In this document: in pieces, positions 58,301-64,000 of the stretch
Position numbering within the stretch: the stretch's first letter is position 1
Layout: every line of letters starts with the position of its first letter
Translations under genes and position numbers: made by a program
Assembly: GCA_900618065.1 (NCBI GenBank)
Contig: UYIL01000003.1
Coordinates: forward strand, 124,001 to 188,000
Origin: Streptococcus thermophilus
Lineage (GTDB): Bacteria; Actinomycetota; Actinomycetes; Mycobacteriales; Mycobacteriaceae
Length of the DNA stretch: 64,000 bases
Direction of reading: 5' to 3'
The notes under the pieces: generated by a model
Databases searched by the model: none
What the model saw: the letters and a program-made list of their open reading frames with translations, nothing else
Told to the model about the DNA's origin: nothing

Positions 58301-58734
58301 GTGCTGTGGGTGCAGGTATCAACCACGTCTACGGCCCGCAGATCAACGCGGCAATGGGTGAGGTCAACGCGCTGTTCCAAGAGCAAGTGCAGCAGCACTT
58401 GCCGGACTACGGCGTCGGCGGTGCGATCGAACAGCACAAACCGCAATGGATGCGCGACATCGAGGCCCAGGTGAACTTCGCCAACCAGCAGCTCGCTGGC
58501 TACGCGAATGACCTGCAGCCGGCGGCGATGGCTATCGGCCTGCTGGCTGTGCTGGGCATCGGATCTGGCTTGGTTTACCAGGCCTGCCAGCCGGAGGGCT
58601 TCGGCCAGCCGGGCTCATCTGGATCGTCCGGATCCTCCGGTTCTTCCGGTTCGTCCAACCGCGGCAGCTCCGGTTCGAGCGCGGGCACGGTCCCTGCGCC
58701 GGAGGCTGAGCCGGCAGCGCCCGCCTCCGAGTAA
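52381..58734 (+). CDS. Giant surface protein with Rib/YPDG-like and G5 repeats
   Basis: This is a 2117-residue exported protein. Signal peptide, 1 to about 40 (AVALALGAFAVVGSG). Unique N-terminal domain, about 45-400. Five units of about 100 residues that each end in a Y-x-D/N-G-S/T-x-D type strand, about 400-915. Nine G5-like modules, about 918-1595. A Thr-rich stalk, about 1596-1760. Two more G5-like modules, then a Ser/Thr/Pro linker. C-terminus: a Cys (DVAKRCVENAF), one membrane helix, an amphipathic section, a second helix and a Ser/Gly tail. There is no LPXTG. It is probably an adhesin or cell-wall-binding protein, since G5 domains are linked to N-acetylglucosamine and surface binding. 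Confidence 0.85.
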   Translation: MTSRQLIKPSRTGIAAVSAVALALGAFAVVGSGPNTTTASAASLTGGIRAADGSGVINASDQLASDLDAGSCVVASASGSQDGSQGGFSWNTLEPNVDSTDKRTWGVSVAFDNSQDRTFASWEWSSSSQRTAPVTLGSVPAAPAGDSLVSGVTASDKADEDLGISSGFRIIYGLQPVLKEEEVAKFAQAGADSPVRYVWKTQYTKDNAGDKAIKATDNSTFIALVNPWPSENSQCAPITVDWVSIQQHVIVPGEETKVGHINVPELSDGSVDDSLSRMVVEAYDGNGEYIASSDTAASGGDNQLLRIDGNGDIYYTWPEYRGTDLAADKNVQFSVVAKPRTTGQLEEASESSGWYGPDAKAFDSSNSLPRYSKPNEIGRNTISLDDTEFHDPQYNTREQTITSGIETDGSLTDQPQQVVFEQVPDLIEDLVKTKGDSGFEAKVVLDQRYVFAGWKAEMDPNTYDVTVTAPANPEPGTFAQPKVVVEYSNGSKDVLSLLVVVDPNHTQITDLVRPDLAKGEVNKEITSQITTKSILNGYDPVAPATFEVDQSTVPAGWTVTVDNTGKVTARADDTVAPGTIITPKVTAKYPDGTTDEIEPQFQAIVDIKIPDYDTVTNKPGTDVSLTPTVPEVGLTGNASDEAPTRYTFEDGATEKTVKDAAGEWKITINEKTGEITTTIPRTAPEGHVLDIPVLAHYSDETENKPQRINGTVIVLKGDITPVYSVESTGPNQPVDHQVQDAPEGSTFSFGKNPDGSPLTEMTTEDGWEYTIDPKTGVVTSTPPAGSKPGDKKTITVDVVTPDGSTPKVPVTTVVQLTNSWEAEPNYPVETVYPGDSATLPVTLDKPDSVKVAADNPYELGAVPDGWTVGIDKDGKITATAPANAVPGTQVEIPVTVTYEDGSKDTANAVVKVVDVPTRPVPFAVEYVYDDTIPAGEYKTVTKGVAGEEKKKRDGTWEQTTAPTNEVVHVGTKPAEASQDVTWTAPIPYSTTTRPNPALAPGEQKVVQQGVNGERTYTAKFTSTGAEVSVVESEDTKQPVEEIIEYGPRLDDQELVTETTRKIPFETKIVFDNTLEAGTQVVDKQGVVGEETVTSKQKLVDGKPSGDPVVTTTTVTEKQDAVIRVGTKTEGANTVEHTEPVPYETKVDYDPNLPAGTYEVVTPGKAGEKTVKVTQTILNSQVTDTEREENVTTQPVTEVIKVGTKQATAADKVEWTEPIPFSTVVRPNPDLKPGEVKTVQEGKNGETKFTATFEGTNGQATVTESKDRTEPTDRIIEYGPTIEDQTLTSTTTNPVPFNTTFVADPNLPAGEQVVDTQGENGVDTITSTQEIKDGKPVGEPKITTQRTKEPVNAVVRVGTKTTGETVNSYEAEIPFPTRFVYDPELAPGESKVTQVGKPGTKKVTVNQPVVNSQPNGEATVTEEIVTKPVEQVVTIGTKPDSAHTAVTWTAPIPYGTVIRPNPDLKPGEVKTVQQGEYGEKQVTADFTATGGNSTASTKEEITKQPKDQIIEYGPTIADQTLKSETTRPIEFETEIIFDDTLPAGQQVVDQQGENGEEKITSTQEIKDGKPVGEPKITTEETKPAKKAIIRVGTEPVTTTSTATEQVPTTITQTTEVPTTVTETTEVTTTVDGTPTTITETKEVPTTVPTTITETKDVPTTVPTTVKETETTQVPTTVKETETKEVLTTITTTTTETKEVPTTVEGKPTTITETKEVPTTITTTVPTTVPTTVKEIETTTQQVPTTVPTTVKETETTTAPAPEPTPKEILVDIPFTTKIIYDDTLAAGEEVEETAGVDGQLKITVTGDQEDREMITEMVERVVRVGTKPADCQCEMIEEIPFEIEVQTDPNLEEGTVVVLQEGKTGSIKRDADGNVIEETKPINHIIKVGTKQPEPTDESSPTSSADDSSETSPTSSNEEAPSSDTSTTTTPTSPTSDNSVPPAKEGSSDVAKRCVENAFAVNSPILWLLPIALLGAVGAGINHVYGPQINAAMGEVNALFQEQVQQHLPDYGVGGAIEQHKPQWMRDIEAQVNFANQQLAGYANDLQPAAMAIGLLAVLGIGSGLVYQACQPEGFGQPGSSGSSGSSGSSGSSNRGSSGSSAGTVPAPEAEPAAPASE
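55135..57165 (+). repeat. G5 array, three-module unit repeated three times
   Basis: Nine G5-like modules of about 75 residues run in a fixed order. Modules 2, 5 and 8 end in I-I/I-E-Y-G-P, modules 3, 6 and 9 in R-V-G-T, and modules 1, 4 and 7 in V/I-G-T-K. The super-unit is about 700 bases. DNA identity is high locally: 56058 onwards against 56758, and 56351 onwards against 57055. Confidence 0.8.
57166..57660 (+). repeat. Thr-rich low-complexity stalk
   Basis: About 165 residues are built from variants of V-P-T-T-V/I and E-T-K-E-V-P-T-T-I. Codons for Thr vary (acg, acc, act), so the protein pattern rather than the DNA repeat is kept. It probably projects the N-terminal modules from the surface, and the length may vary between strains. 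Confidence 0.8.
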
Positions 58735-58748
58735 CGGAGTCAAGCGCT

Positions 58749-58779
58749 AAGGCGGTCACCCACAGCGGTGGCCGCCTTT
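58749..58779 (+). terminator. Terminator of the surface-protein gene
   Basis: AAGGCGGTCACC (58749-58760) pairs with GGTGGCCGCCTT (58767-58778; one G-U) over a 6-base loop, followed by T. Confidence 0.8.
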
Positions 58780-58849
58780 GGCCTTCCTCGGGGGTGATTT
58801 CGCCGATTCCGCGTCGGGGCCTGTCACCGGCTGGTATAAACAAAGACAC

Positions 58850-58928
58850 GTGACACGGGGTGCCCCCTGGGGGCTGAGATAAGACCCGTTGAACCTGATC
58901 CAGTTTGGACTGGCGGAGGGATTGTCAC
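58850..58928 (+). promoter_or_regulatory. TPP riboswitch upstream of thiY
   Basis: This is a THI-box aptamer. P1 is GTGACA (58850-58855) with TGTCAC (58923-58928). The core carries ACGGGGTGCC, GGCTGAGATAAGACCCGTTG, AACCTGATC, the P5 hairpin CCAGTTTGGACTGG, and CGGAGGGA. It should reduce expression of the thiYXZ transporter when thiamine pyrophosphate is plentiful. Confidence 0.95.
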
Positions 58929-58964
58929 GGGGACGCTCCTGCGCACCAGTGCGCGTGCACCCGT

Positions 58965-58995
58965 GGGCCTTTCGCCGGGGAGGAAAGAAAGGCCC
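58965..58995 (+). promoter_or_regulatory. Hairpin between the TPP aptamer and thiY start
   Basis: GGGCCTTTC (58965-58973) and GAAAGGCCC (58987-58995) pair perfectly. The loop holds GGGGAGGAAA, a strong ribosome-binding sequence. No U-run follows. It may be part of a translation-level expression platform; the ATG is 7 bases downstream. Confidence 0.5.
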
Positions 58996-59002
58996 GAGGA
59001 CG

Positions 59003-60043
59003 ATGAAGATCTCCAAAAAGCTCGCAGTGTTCATGGCTGCGTTGGCGGGAGTGTTCATGCTCACCGCATGCGCGGACAGTGCAGACCAGGCAGGCGGTGG
59101 TGCCGGCGGCGCTGGCGGCGACAAGATCCGCATCGCGCTGGACTGGACGCCGAACACGAACCACACTGGCCTGTACGTGGCCATCAACAAGGGTTACTTC
59201 AAAGACGCCGGTTTGGATGTGGAGGTTCTGCCGTACAACGACTCCAACCCGGACCTCATGGTCGACGCCGGCCAGGCGGAGTTCGGTGTGAGCTTCCAGG
59301 ACACCGCAACGATCACCATGGCCGCCGGGGCGGACGTGCGCTCGGTCCTCGCGGTCCAGCAGACCTGGTCCACCGAGGTCTCGGTCCTGGCTGACCGCGA
59401 CGAGATCAAGAGCCCGGCTGACCTGGACGGTCTGACCTACGGCGGCTTCGCTAACCCGTCGGAGGAGGCCACAATGCGCGGCGTCATCCAGGCGGCCGGC
59501 GGGAAGGGCGACATCGAAACCGTCACCCTGGGCACCAGCGCGTATGAGGCGCTGTACAACGGCGACGTGGACTTCACCGTCCCATTCGTTGCCTGGGAGG
59601 GGATTGAGGCCGCAGACCGCGGCGTCGAGCTGAAGAACTTCGCCTACACCGACTACGGTTTCCCGGATTGCTACAACGTGATCATCCTGGGCAACGGCAC
59701 CTGGTTGGAGAAGAACCCGGAGCAGGCGAAGAAGTTCGTTCAGGCGCTCCAGCGCGGCTACCAGGACTCGGTCGACGACCCAGACGGTGCGGCACAGATC
59801 CTGCACGAGGAGAACGCGGATCTGCTGACGGACGTGGACTTCCTCAAGCGCAGCCAGCGCATGCTCGCCGAGAAGTTCATGCTCGATGAGGAGGGCAAGT
59901 TCGGCCGCCAAACCGAGGAGCACTGGGCTGAGCTGGGCACGTTCCTGGGGGAGCAGGGTCTGCTTGTGGACGCTAACAACAAGCCCCTGACCGAGGACCC
60001 GGACTGGTCGACCTACTTCACCAATGAATACCTCGCGGATTAG
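59003..60043 (+). CDS. thiY: Thiamine-precursor ABC transporter, substrate-binding lipoprotein (ThiY-like)
   Basis: This is a 346-residue lipoprotein. The lipobox is F-M-L-T-A-C (Cys about 20). The mature part is an NMT1/THI5-like binding protein ('IRIALDWTPNTNHTGLYVAI', 'FGVSFQDTATI', 'GFPDCYNVIILGN'). ThiY proteins bind formylaminopyrimidine or related HMP precursors. TPP control and the TenA neighbours support this. The ATG follows GAGGA. It overlaps thiX by 20 bases. Confidence 0.88.
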   Translation: MKISKKLAVFMAALAGVFMLTACADSADQAGGGAGGAGGDKIRIALDWTPNTNHTGLYVAINKGYFKDAGLDVEVLPYNDSNPDLMVDAGQAEFGVSFQDTATITMAAGADVRSVLAVQQTWSTEVSVLADRDEIKSPADLDGLTYGGFANPSEEATMRGVIQAAGGKGDIETVTLGTSAYEALYNGDVDFTVPFVAWEGIEAADRGVELKNFAYTDYGFPDCYNVIILGNGTWLEKNPEQAKKFVQALQRGYQDSVDDPDGAAQILHEENADLLTDVDFLKRSQRMLAEKFMLDEEGKFGRQTEEHWAELGTFLGEQGLLVDANNKPLTEDPDWSTYFTNEYLAD

Positions 60044-60797
60044 CGTCGCCACGCCGGTCGTCTTCCTCGCCGCCCTCATCGCGGTGTGGGAGGCCGCCGT
60101 GCGCCTCACCGGAGTCCGCCCGCAGATCCTCCCGGCACCCAGCCGGGTGGTCACCGCCGGGTGGGAGCAGCGCGAGGTCATTGCCGGCCACGCCGCCTCC
60201 ACGCTGGGGGTCACGCTCGCGGGCTTCGCGCTGTCGATGGTGTGCGCGTGGATCATCGCCATCGCGGTGGACTTCTCGCCCACGCTCAAGCGGGGTCTCA
60301 TCCCGCTGCTGGTCGCCTCGCAGACAATCCCCGTCATCGCGATCGCGCCGCTGATGATCATCTGGTTCGGCTTCGGCATGCTGCCGAAGATGCTCGTGGT
60401 CGCACTGGTCACCTTCTTCCCGGTGGCCATCGGGCTGATCGAGGGTTTTGACCGCACCGACCGCGAAGCGTCGAACCTGCTGCGCTCCATGGGGGCTAGC
60501 CGCTGGCAGGAATTCAGTCTGGTGAGGTTGCCGTCGGCTCTCCCGTCGTTTTTCACGTCGTTACGCATTGGCATCACGTACGCCGTGACGGGCGCGATTT
60601 TCGCTGAGTACGTTGGTGCGCGCCAGGGCCTGGGCATTTACATGAGTGTGCAGAAGAACGCGTTCCGCACGGACCTGGTGCTCGCGGCGGTGGCCGTGAC
60701 GGCGCTGCTCAGCATCGCGTTGTACCTGTCCACGTACCTCATTGAGCGTGCCGTCATTCCGTGGCACGCGGCCGAAAGGAGGGCGCGCCGTGGCTGA
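60024..60797 (+). CDS. thiX: Thiamine-precursor ABC transporter permease (ThiX-like)
   Basis: This 257-residue permease has six predicted helices and the EAA loop region 'DREASNLLRSMGASRWQEFS' that contacts the ATPase. It belongs to the SsuC/TauC/ThiX branch. The specificity is taken from the operon. Confidence 0.87.
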   Translation: MNTSRISVATPVVFLAALIAVWEAAVRLTGVRPQILPAPSRVVTAGWEQREVIAGHAASTLGVTLAGFALSMVCAWIIAIAVDFSPTLKRGLIPLLVASQTIPVIAIAPLMIIWFGFGMLPKMLVVALVTFFPVAIGLIEGFDRTDREASNLLRSMGASRWQEFSLVRLPSALPSFFTSLRIGITYAVTGAIFAEYVGARQGLGIYMSVQKNAFRTDLVLAAVAVTALLSIALYLSTYLIERAVIPWHAAERRARRG

Positions 60798-61533
60798 AAC
60801 ACCCCGCCTCTCACTCCAATCCGTCAGCCGCACGTTCGGGTCCCTGCACGTGCTTGACGATGTCTCCTTCGATGTCGCGCCGGGGGAGTTCGTCTCCCTC
60901 GTCGGACCCTCGGGCGCGGGCAAATCAACGCTGTTCAACATCATCGCGGGCCTCGATGCGCCCGGCGCAGGCACAGTGCTTTTCGACGGCACCCCCGCCG
61001 CCGGCCGCCGCGACCTCACCGCCTACATGCCCCAGAAGGACTTGCTCTTTCCCTGGCGCAGCATCTTGGCCAACGCGGCGCTCGGGTTGGAGGTGCAAGG
61101 CGTGCCCCGGAAGGAAGCGCGCGCCCGGGCCCGCGAATGGTTCCCCCGCTTCGGCCTCGACGGTTTCGAGGACTCCCTGCCCTTCGAGCTCTCCGGCGGC
61201 ATGCGGCAACGCGCCGCGCTGCTGCGCACAGTGGTGCAAGAACGCAGCACGCTGCTGCTTGATGAGCCCTTCGGCGCCCTCGACTACCTCACCCGCCAAG
61301 AACTCCAAACGTGGATGCAGCAGGTGTGGGCGGACAACTCGTGGACGGCGCTGCTGATCACCCACGACGTGCGTGAGGCCGTGATGCTGTCCGACCGCGT
61401 CGTCGTGTTCAGTCCGAGGCCGGCCACTGTGCGCGAGATCGTGGAGATCGATCTGCCGCGGCCGCGCGGGATCGACGTGCTCGCCTCCCCGGAGTTCGGG
61501 GAGTACGAGCGACGAATCCTCAACCTCCTTTAG
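60790..61533 (+). CDS. thiZ: Thiamine-precursor ABC transporter ATPase (ThiZ-like)
   Basis: This is a 247-residue ABC ATPase: Walker A GPSGAGKST, Q-loop 'YMPQKDLLFPW', signature L-S-G-G-M-R-Q-R, Walker B 'LLLDEPFGALD' and switch His 'LLITHDVREA'. GTG start at 60790, overlapping thiX by 8 bases. Its TAG stop lies in the left arm of a bidirectional terminator. Confidence 0.88.
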   Translation: MAETPRLSLQSVSRTFGSLHVLDDVSFDVAPGEFVSLVGPSGAGKSTLFNIIAGLDAPGAGTVLFDGTPAAGRRDLTAYMPQKDLLFPWRSILANAALGLEVQGVPRKEARARAREWFPRFGLDGFEDSLPFELSGGMRQRAALLRTVVQERSTLLLDEPFGALDYLTRQELQTWMQQVWADNSWTALLITHDVREAVMLSDRVVVFSPRPATVREIVEIDLPRPRGIDVLASPEFGEYERRILNLL

Positions 61534-61554
61534 AGCGCTCTTCGCGCTCTAAAG
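61528..61554. terminator. Bidirectional terminator holding both stop codons
   Basis: CTTTAGAGCG (61528-61537) and CGCTCTAAAG (61545-61554) pair perfectly over a 7-base loop. The left arm contains the thiZ TAG (61531-61533) and the right arm the tenA TAG (61549-61551, minus strand). Confidence 0.75.
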
Positions 61555-62220
61555 CTGCGCGTCGAGAGCCTGCTGCCAGAAGTCGCGCTCGAGGCGGGAG
61601 GCCGTGCGGAAGATATCCAGCAGGCGCTCGAAACGCGGGGTGCCCACGAGGTCCTCGGCGGGCATCTCCGCGAGCCGGTCCAGCGTCTCAATGGACGCCT
61701 GACCCATTCCCTGGAAGTCGTCCGCGGCGTAGGTGGTGATCCAGTCGCTGTACGGGTGGTCCTCGCGGCCCTCCAGGCGCGGGGCAAGGTACTTGCCGAT
61801 CTCGGCGTACCCGATCTGGCACGGTGCCAGCGCAATCTGCAGCTCCAGCACGTCGCCCGCCAGACCCGTGTCGATGACGTAGCGGGTGTAGGCCACAGTG
61901 CCCATCTTCTCCGGGGCGCGGTCCAGCTCATCTTCAGAAATGCCCCACTCGGCGGTGAGCTTCCGGTGCAGCTTCGTCTCGTCGATAATGCCGGACATCG
62001 CGGTGCTCACGGCTTCAATCTCCGACAGACGACGGCTCTTGAACGCGGCCAGGGCATGCGCCCGGGCGAAGTGCACGAGGAAGAGGTAGTCCTGCACGAG
62101 GTAGTCTTGGAAGACTTCGAGGGGCAGTGTGCCGTCGCCAAGCTTTTCCACGAACTCGTGCTTCGTATACTCCTCCCACTCCGGCGCGCGGGACTTCAGT
62201 TCTTCATACAGCGTGGTCAT
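61549..62220 (-). CDS. tenA: TenA family aminopyrimidine aminohydrolase (classic Cys type)
   Basis: This is a 223-residue helical protein with the catalytic Cys134 in 'ALAPCQIGYAEIG' and the family residues 'VQDYLFLVHFARA' and 'YSDWITTYA'. TenA hydrolyses aminopyrimidine to HMP, salvaging degraded thiamine. It starts 8 bases after the other TenA gene, with AGGAGCAACC upstream of ATG. Confidence 0.92.
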   Translation of the reverse strand: MTTLYEELKSRAPEWEEYTKHEFVEKLGDGTLPLEVFQDYLVQDYLFLVHFARAHALAAFKSRRLSEIEAVSTAMSGIIDETKLHRKLTAEWGISEDELDRAPEKMGTVAYTRYVIDTGLAGDVLELQIALAPCQIGYAEIGKYLAPRLEGREDHPYSDWITTYAADDFQGMGQASIETLDRLAEMPAEDLVGTPRFERLLDIFRTASRLERDFWQQALDAQL

Positions 62221-62228
62221 GGTTGCTC

Positions 62229-62897
62229 CTAGTTAGTGTTGATCGGCTCGGCGTAGGCGGCGTCGAAGAAATCGAGCTCGAGTTTCACTGCGCGGCCGAA
62301 GAAATCGCTGAGCACCTGGCGGGTCTCCTCGTCCTTCTCGCCGAGGCGGTCGACCTCGCTGCGCAGGAACTCCACCAGGGTGTGGAATTCGGGGTAGTCG
62401 TGCAGCTCAATCCACTCGTTGTGGACGAAGCTCTGCGGGCGGTCCTCCGGGGCTTTGATGGCCCAGTCGAGGTAGAGCCACTCAGCGACGACCAGCACGC
62501 CCAGCGCCGCCGCGTAGGAGCGCGTCTCCGCTGCCTCACGCATCAGGCCGGTGAAGCCTGCCGTGGCGTCCGAGTCCGGGATCTCCTTGCGCTGCTCTTC
62601 AGTCACGCCCAGTTCATCGAAGGAGCGCAGGAAGTAGGTGTTCTCATCGCCTGCGACCTCGCCGATGAACTGGGCCAAGCGCAGGCGCGGCGCGAGATCG
62701 TCCGCAGTGGACATAGCCGCGCCGAGCAACTGCAGGAAGCTGTCTACGAACCGGTAGTCCTGGACCAAGTAGGAGGCCATGACGCCGGGGTCAATGGTGC
62801 CGTCGAAAAGCTCCTGGACAAAGCGGTGATTGACGGCCGCATCCCACGTTTCTCGGTGGGTGTTGCGTAGCTCGTCGGTAAAGCGTGCATCAGTCAT
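62229..62897 (-). CDS. TenA family protein lacking the catalytic Cys (TenA_E type)
   Basis: This is a 222-residue TenA homolog. The Cys position is replaced: the helix reads 'LGVLVVAEWLYLDWA', with a Glu as in TenA_E proteins of plants and bacteria, which act on thiamine breakdown products such as formylaminopyrimidine or aminopyrimidine. It is the first gene after a TPP riboswitch. The ATG is directly downstream of the aptamer, and the Shine-Dalgarno GGAGGA lies within it. Confidence 0.88.
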   Translation of the reverse strand: MTDARFTDELRNTHRETWDAAVNHRFVQELFDGTIDPGVMASYLVQDYRFVDSFLQLLGAAMSTADDLAPRLRLAQFIGEVAGDENTYFLRSFDELGVTEEQRKEIPDSDATAGFTGLMREAAETRSYAAALGVLVVAEWLYLDWAIKAPEDRPQSFVHNEWIELHDYPEFHTLVEFLRSEVDRLGEKDEETRQVLSDFFGRAVKLELDFFDAAYAEPINTN

Positions 62898-62898
62898 A

Positions 62899-62982
62899 GT
62901 GACATTCCTCCGCGAATTCGAATTCGATCAGGTTCAGCGGGTGTGATCTCAGCCGAGCTAGCGCCCGGCACCCCGTGTCGTG
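62899..62982 (-). promoter_or_regulatory. TPP riboswitch upstream of the tenA pair
   Basis: Read on the minus strand: GTGTC, ACGGGGTGCC, GGCTGAGATCACACCCGCTG, AACCTGATC, then GCGGAGGAATGTCAC. All conserved THI-box segments are present. The last segment is both the 3' side of the aptamer and the ribosome-binding site; the ATG follows one base later. TPP binding should directly hide the site. Confidence 0.94.
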
Positions 62983-63183
62983 TAAGTCCACGCTACCTGA
63001 AACGCGAACTCCCCGCGGCGCCGTTTTCACGGCCTCCACGGGGAGTCGATTCAGGTTTAAGTTGCAGTCCTTCCGCCACAGCACCTCGTAATCACATCAG
63101 TCACTGCAACCACAACGGTTCACAACTTTAACACCAGTGGAGGAGGGGTGCCACTTTCCGCGTTGAAAAGTTTCGGGGTGGCC

Positions 63184-63543
63184 CTAAAAAGGCAGGTTTT
63201 TGGTGAAATCCTCGACTGCCTTCCGCACCGGCGGCAGGTTGTAGACCGCCCCAGCCAAGATGGCCAGCGCTGCGAAAGCCAGCCCGACCGAGATCGGCGC
63301 GAAACCGAGGTATGCGCTGCCGAACGGCGGCTCCTCCGGCGCCTTCCAGTCGTCGGGGATCTTGTCCGCGTTGTCTTTGTTCTTGGTCACACCCTTTTCC
63401 GAAGAGCCAGAGCTAGAACCGGAGCTGAAAGCCTGCTGCACCGAACCGTCATTGCTGCCCGGGTCAGCCGCCTGAGCAGCAGGAACCGTCAACAGCGACA
63501 CCGACAGTGCAGCCGCAGCGAAAGCAGAGGTGAACTTCTTCAT
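63184..63543 (-). CDS. Small secreted membrane-anchored protein
   Basis: This is a 119-residue protein with a signal peptide (MKKFTSAFAAAALSVSLLTV, AQA-A cleavage at about 25), a Ser/Gly-rich segment (SSGSSSGSSEKG), a short acidic/Pro part and one C-terminal membrane helix (ISVGLAFAALAILAGAVY) followed by a charged tail. I recognise no family. It follows the next gene by 11 bases. The layout is like the protein at 23579-24058. Confidence 0.7.
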   Translation of the reverse strand: MKKFTSAFAAAALSVSLLTVPAAQAADPGSNDGSVQQAFSSGSSSGSSEKGVTKNKDNADKIPDDWKAPEEPPFGSAYLGFAPISVGLAFAALAILAGAVYNLPPVRKAVEDFTKNLPF

Positions 63544-63554
63544 AGCGGCAGATT

Positions 63555-63998
63555 CTACCCCTTGGCGTGGCGCTCAATAACGTCGCCGAACTCGGGCAAC
63601 ACCGGGGCCACAATCTTGCCCACCTTCCCGCGTAGCGACGAATACACCTTGCCCACACCCGCCGGCGCCCGATCCGCGAACGAATCGCCGATCTTCAACA
63701 CCGAATCAGTGACCTCGTCCTCATTTGCAGCCAGGTACGCGCCGAAGCCTTCCTGGGAGTCGCCGTTTTGGTACTTGTCCCAGTGCGGGTTCAGTTCCTC
63801 GACGATGCTGGGCAGGAGCTGGTTGATGCCTTTGCTGAGGGCATCGGCGTTGACACGCTTGGCGGCGCCGACCGCCGACTTAAGCGCGATGCCAGTCGCT
63901 CCGGACTGGTTGGACACAGTTTCGTTCGCCAGCTTGGTCAGGTCGCCCACGACAGCTTCGCGGGTGGGGTCGTTGAGAATTGCCTTCAAGTCAGTCAT
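63555..63998 (-). CDS. DUF6918-like conserved protein
   Basis: This 147-residue soluble helical protein has Ala-rich helices and a conserved-looking start 'MTDLKAILNDPTREAVVGDL'. It fits the DUF6918 family of Corynebacterium and relatives by overall pattern; no function is known. It is probably co-transcribed with the secreted protein downstream. The upstream region lies outside the window. Confidence 0.65.
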   Translation of the reverse strand: MTDLKAILNDPTREAVVGDLTKLANETVSNQSGATGIALKSAVGAAKRVNADALSKGINQLLPSIVEELNPHWDKYQNGDSQEGFGAYLAANEDEVTDSVLKIGDSFADRAPAGVGKVYSSLRGKVGKIVAPVLPEFGDVIERHAKG

Positions 63999-64000
63999 GC

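Noticed and set aside
57175..58446. 423-residue minus-strand frame rich in Arg/Gly/Asp
   Set aside because: It is the complement of the Thr-rich stalk codons, with no start signal or family match.
58070..58734. Sortase LPXTG anchor in the surface protein
   Set aside because: No LPxTG-like motif precedes the membrane helices; the C-terminus has two helices and a Ser/Gly tail.

Overview
The window looks like the chromosomal replication-origin region of a high-GC Corynebacterium. The evidence is gene order and protein family, not a database match. The block cca / NUDIX / DUF6049 / murJ / sigM / trxB / trxA / cwlM / GNAT / parB / parA / rsmG / yidC / yidD / rnpA / rpmH // dnaA / dnaN / recF / dciA / gyrB is the standard mycolic-acid actinobacterial origin block. 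The attenuated trpLEGDCFBA operon with a fused trpCF, the brnFE pair, MurJ carrying a C-terminal pseudokinase, and a very large G5-repeat surface protein all fit Corynebacterium. I cannot name the species.

Layout. 0-3 kb: the end of a pirin-family gene, a pRiA4b ORF-3-like gene, two DUF202 membrane proteins and a YhdH-type oxidoreductase. 3-9 kb (minus): a DUF222/HNH endonuclease, leuS, a VanZ protein and a DUF3800 protein. 8.8-12.3 kb (minus): an unidentified soluble protein, a DUF5129 membrane protein and a dicarboxylate/amino-acid:cation symporter. 12.4-14.2 kb: an SdpI-like protein and a hipBA toxin-antitoxin pair. 14.4-21.9 kb: the trp operon with its tryptophan-rich leader peptide and attenuator, running on into a Tat-type Rieske lipoprotein and a small unknown protein. 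21.9-27.3 kb (minus): a second DUF222/HNH paralog, a small secreted protein, brnFE, yqgE and cca. 27.3-42.6 kb: cell-wall, redox, ParAB and YidC/RNase P genes leading to the origin. 42.6-50.7 kb: dnaA-dnaN-recF-dciA-gyrB, with DnaA boxes on both sides of dnaA. 51-58.8 kb: an alpha/beta hydrolase and a 2117-residue surface protein. 58.8-63 kb: a thiamine-precursor module (ABC transporter plus two TenA proteins) with a TPP riboswitch at each outer end. 63.2-64 kb: a small secreted membrane protein and a DUF6918-like protein.

The most distinctive non-coding signal is a set of parS sites (core GTTTCACGTGAAAC) at 4.6, 11.1, 13.6 and 18.6 kb, about 20-40 kb from parAB and the origin. Three lie inside genes in a frame that encodes V-S-R-E-T. 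The fourth is the tip of a transcription-terminator hairpin. Other notable points are a TPP aptamer that contains the gene's Shine-Dalgarno sequence, a CwlM whose amidase metal ligands are missing, repeated inverted repeats over -10 elements next to start codons, and a bidirectional terminator that contains both stop codons. I found no tRNA, rRNA, CRISPR array, insertion sequence or prophage. I did not find a clearly new multigene system. The parS/terminator and riboswitch arrangements and the surface protein are the best leads.
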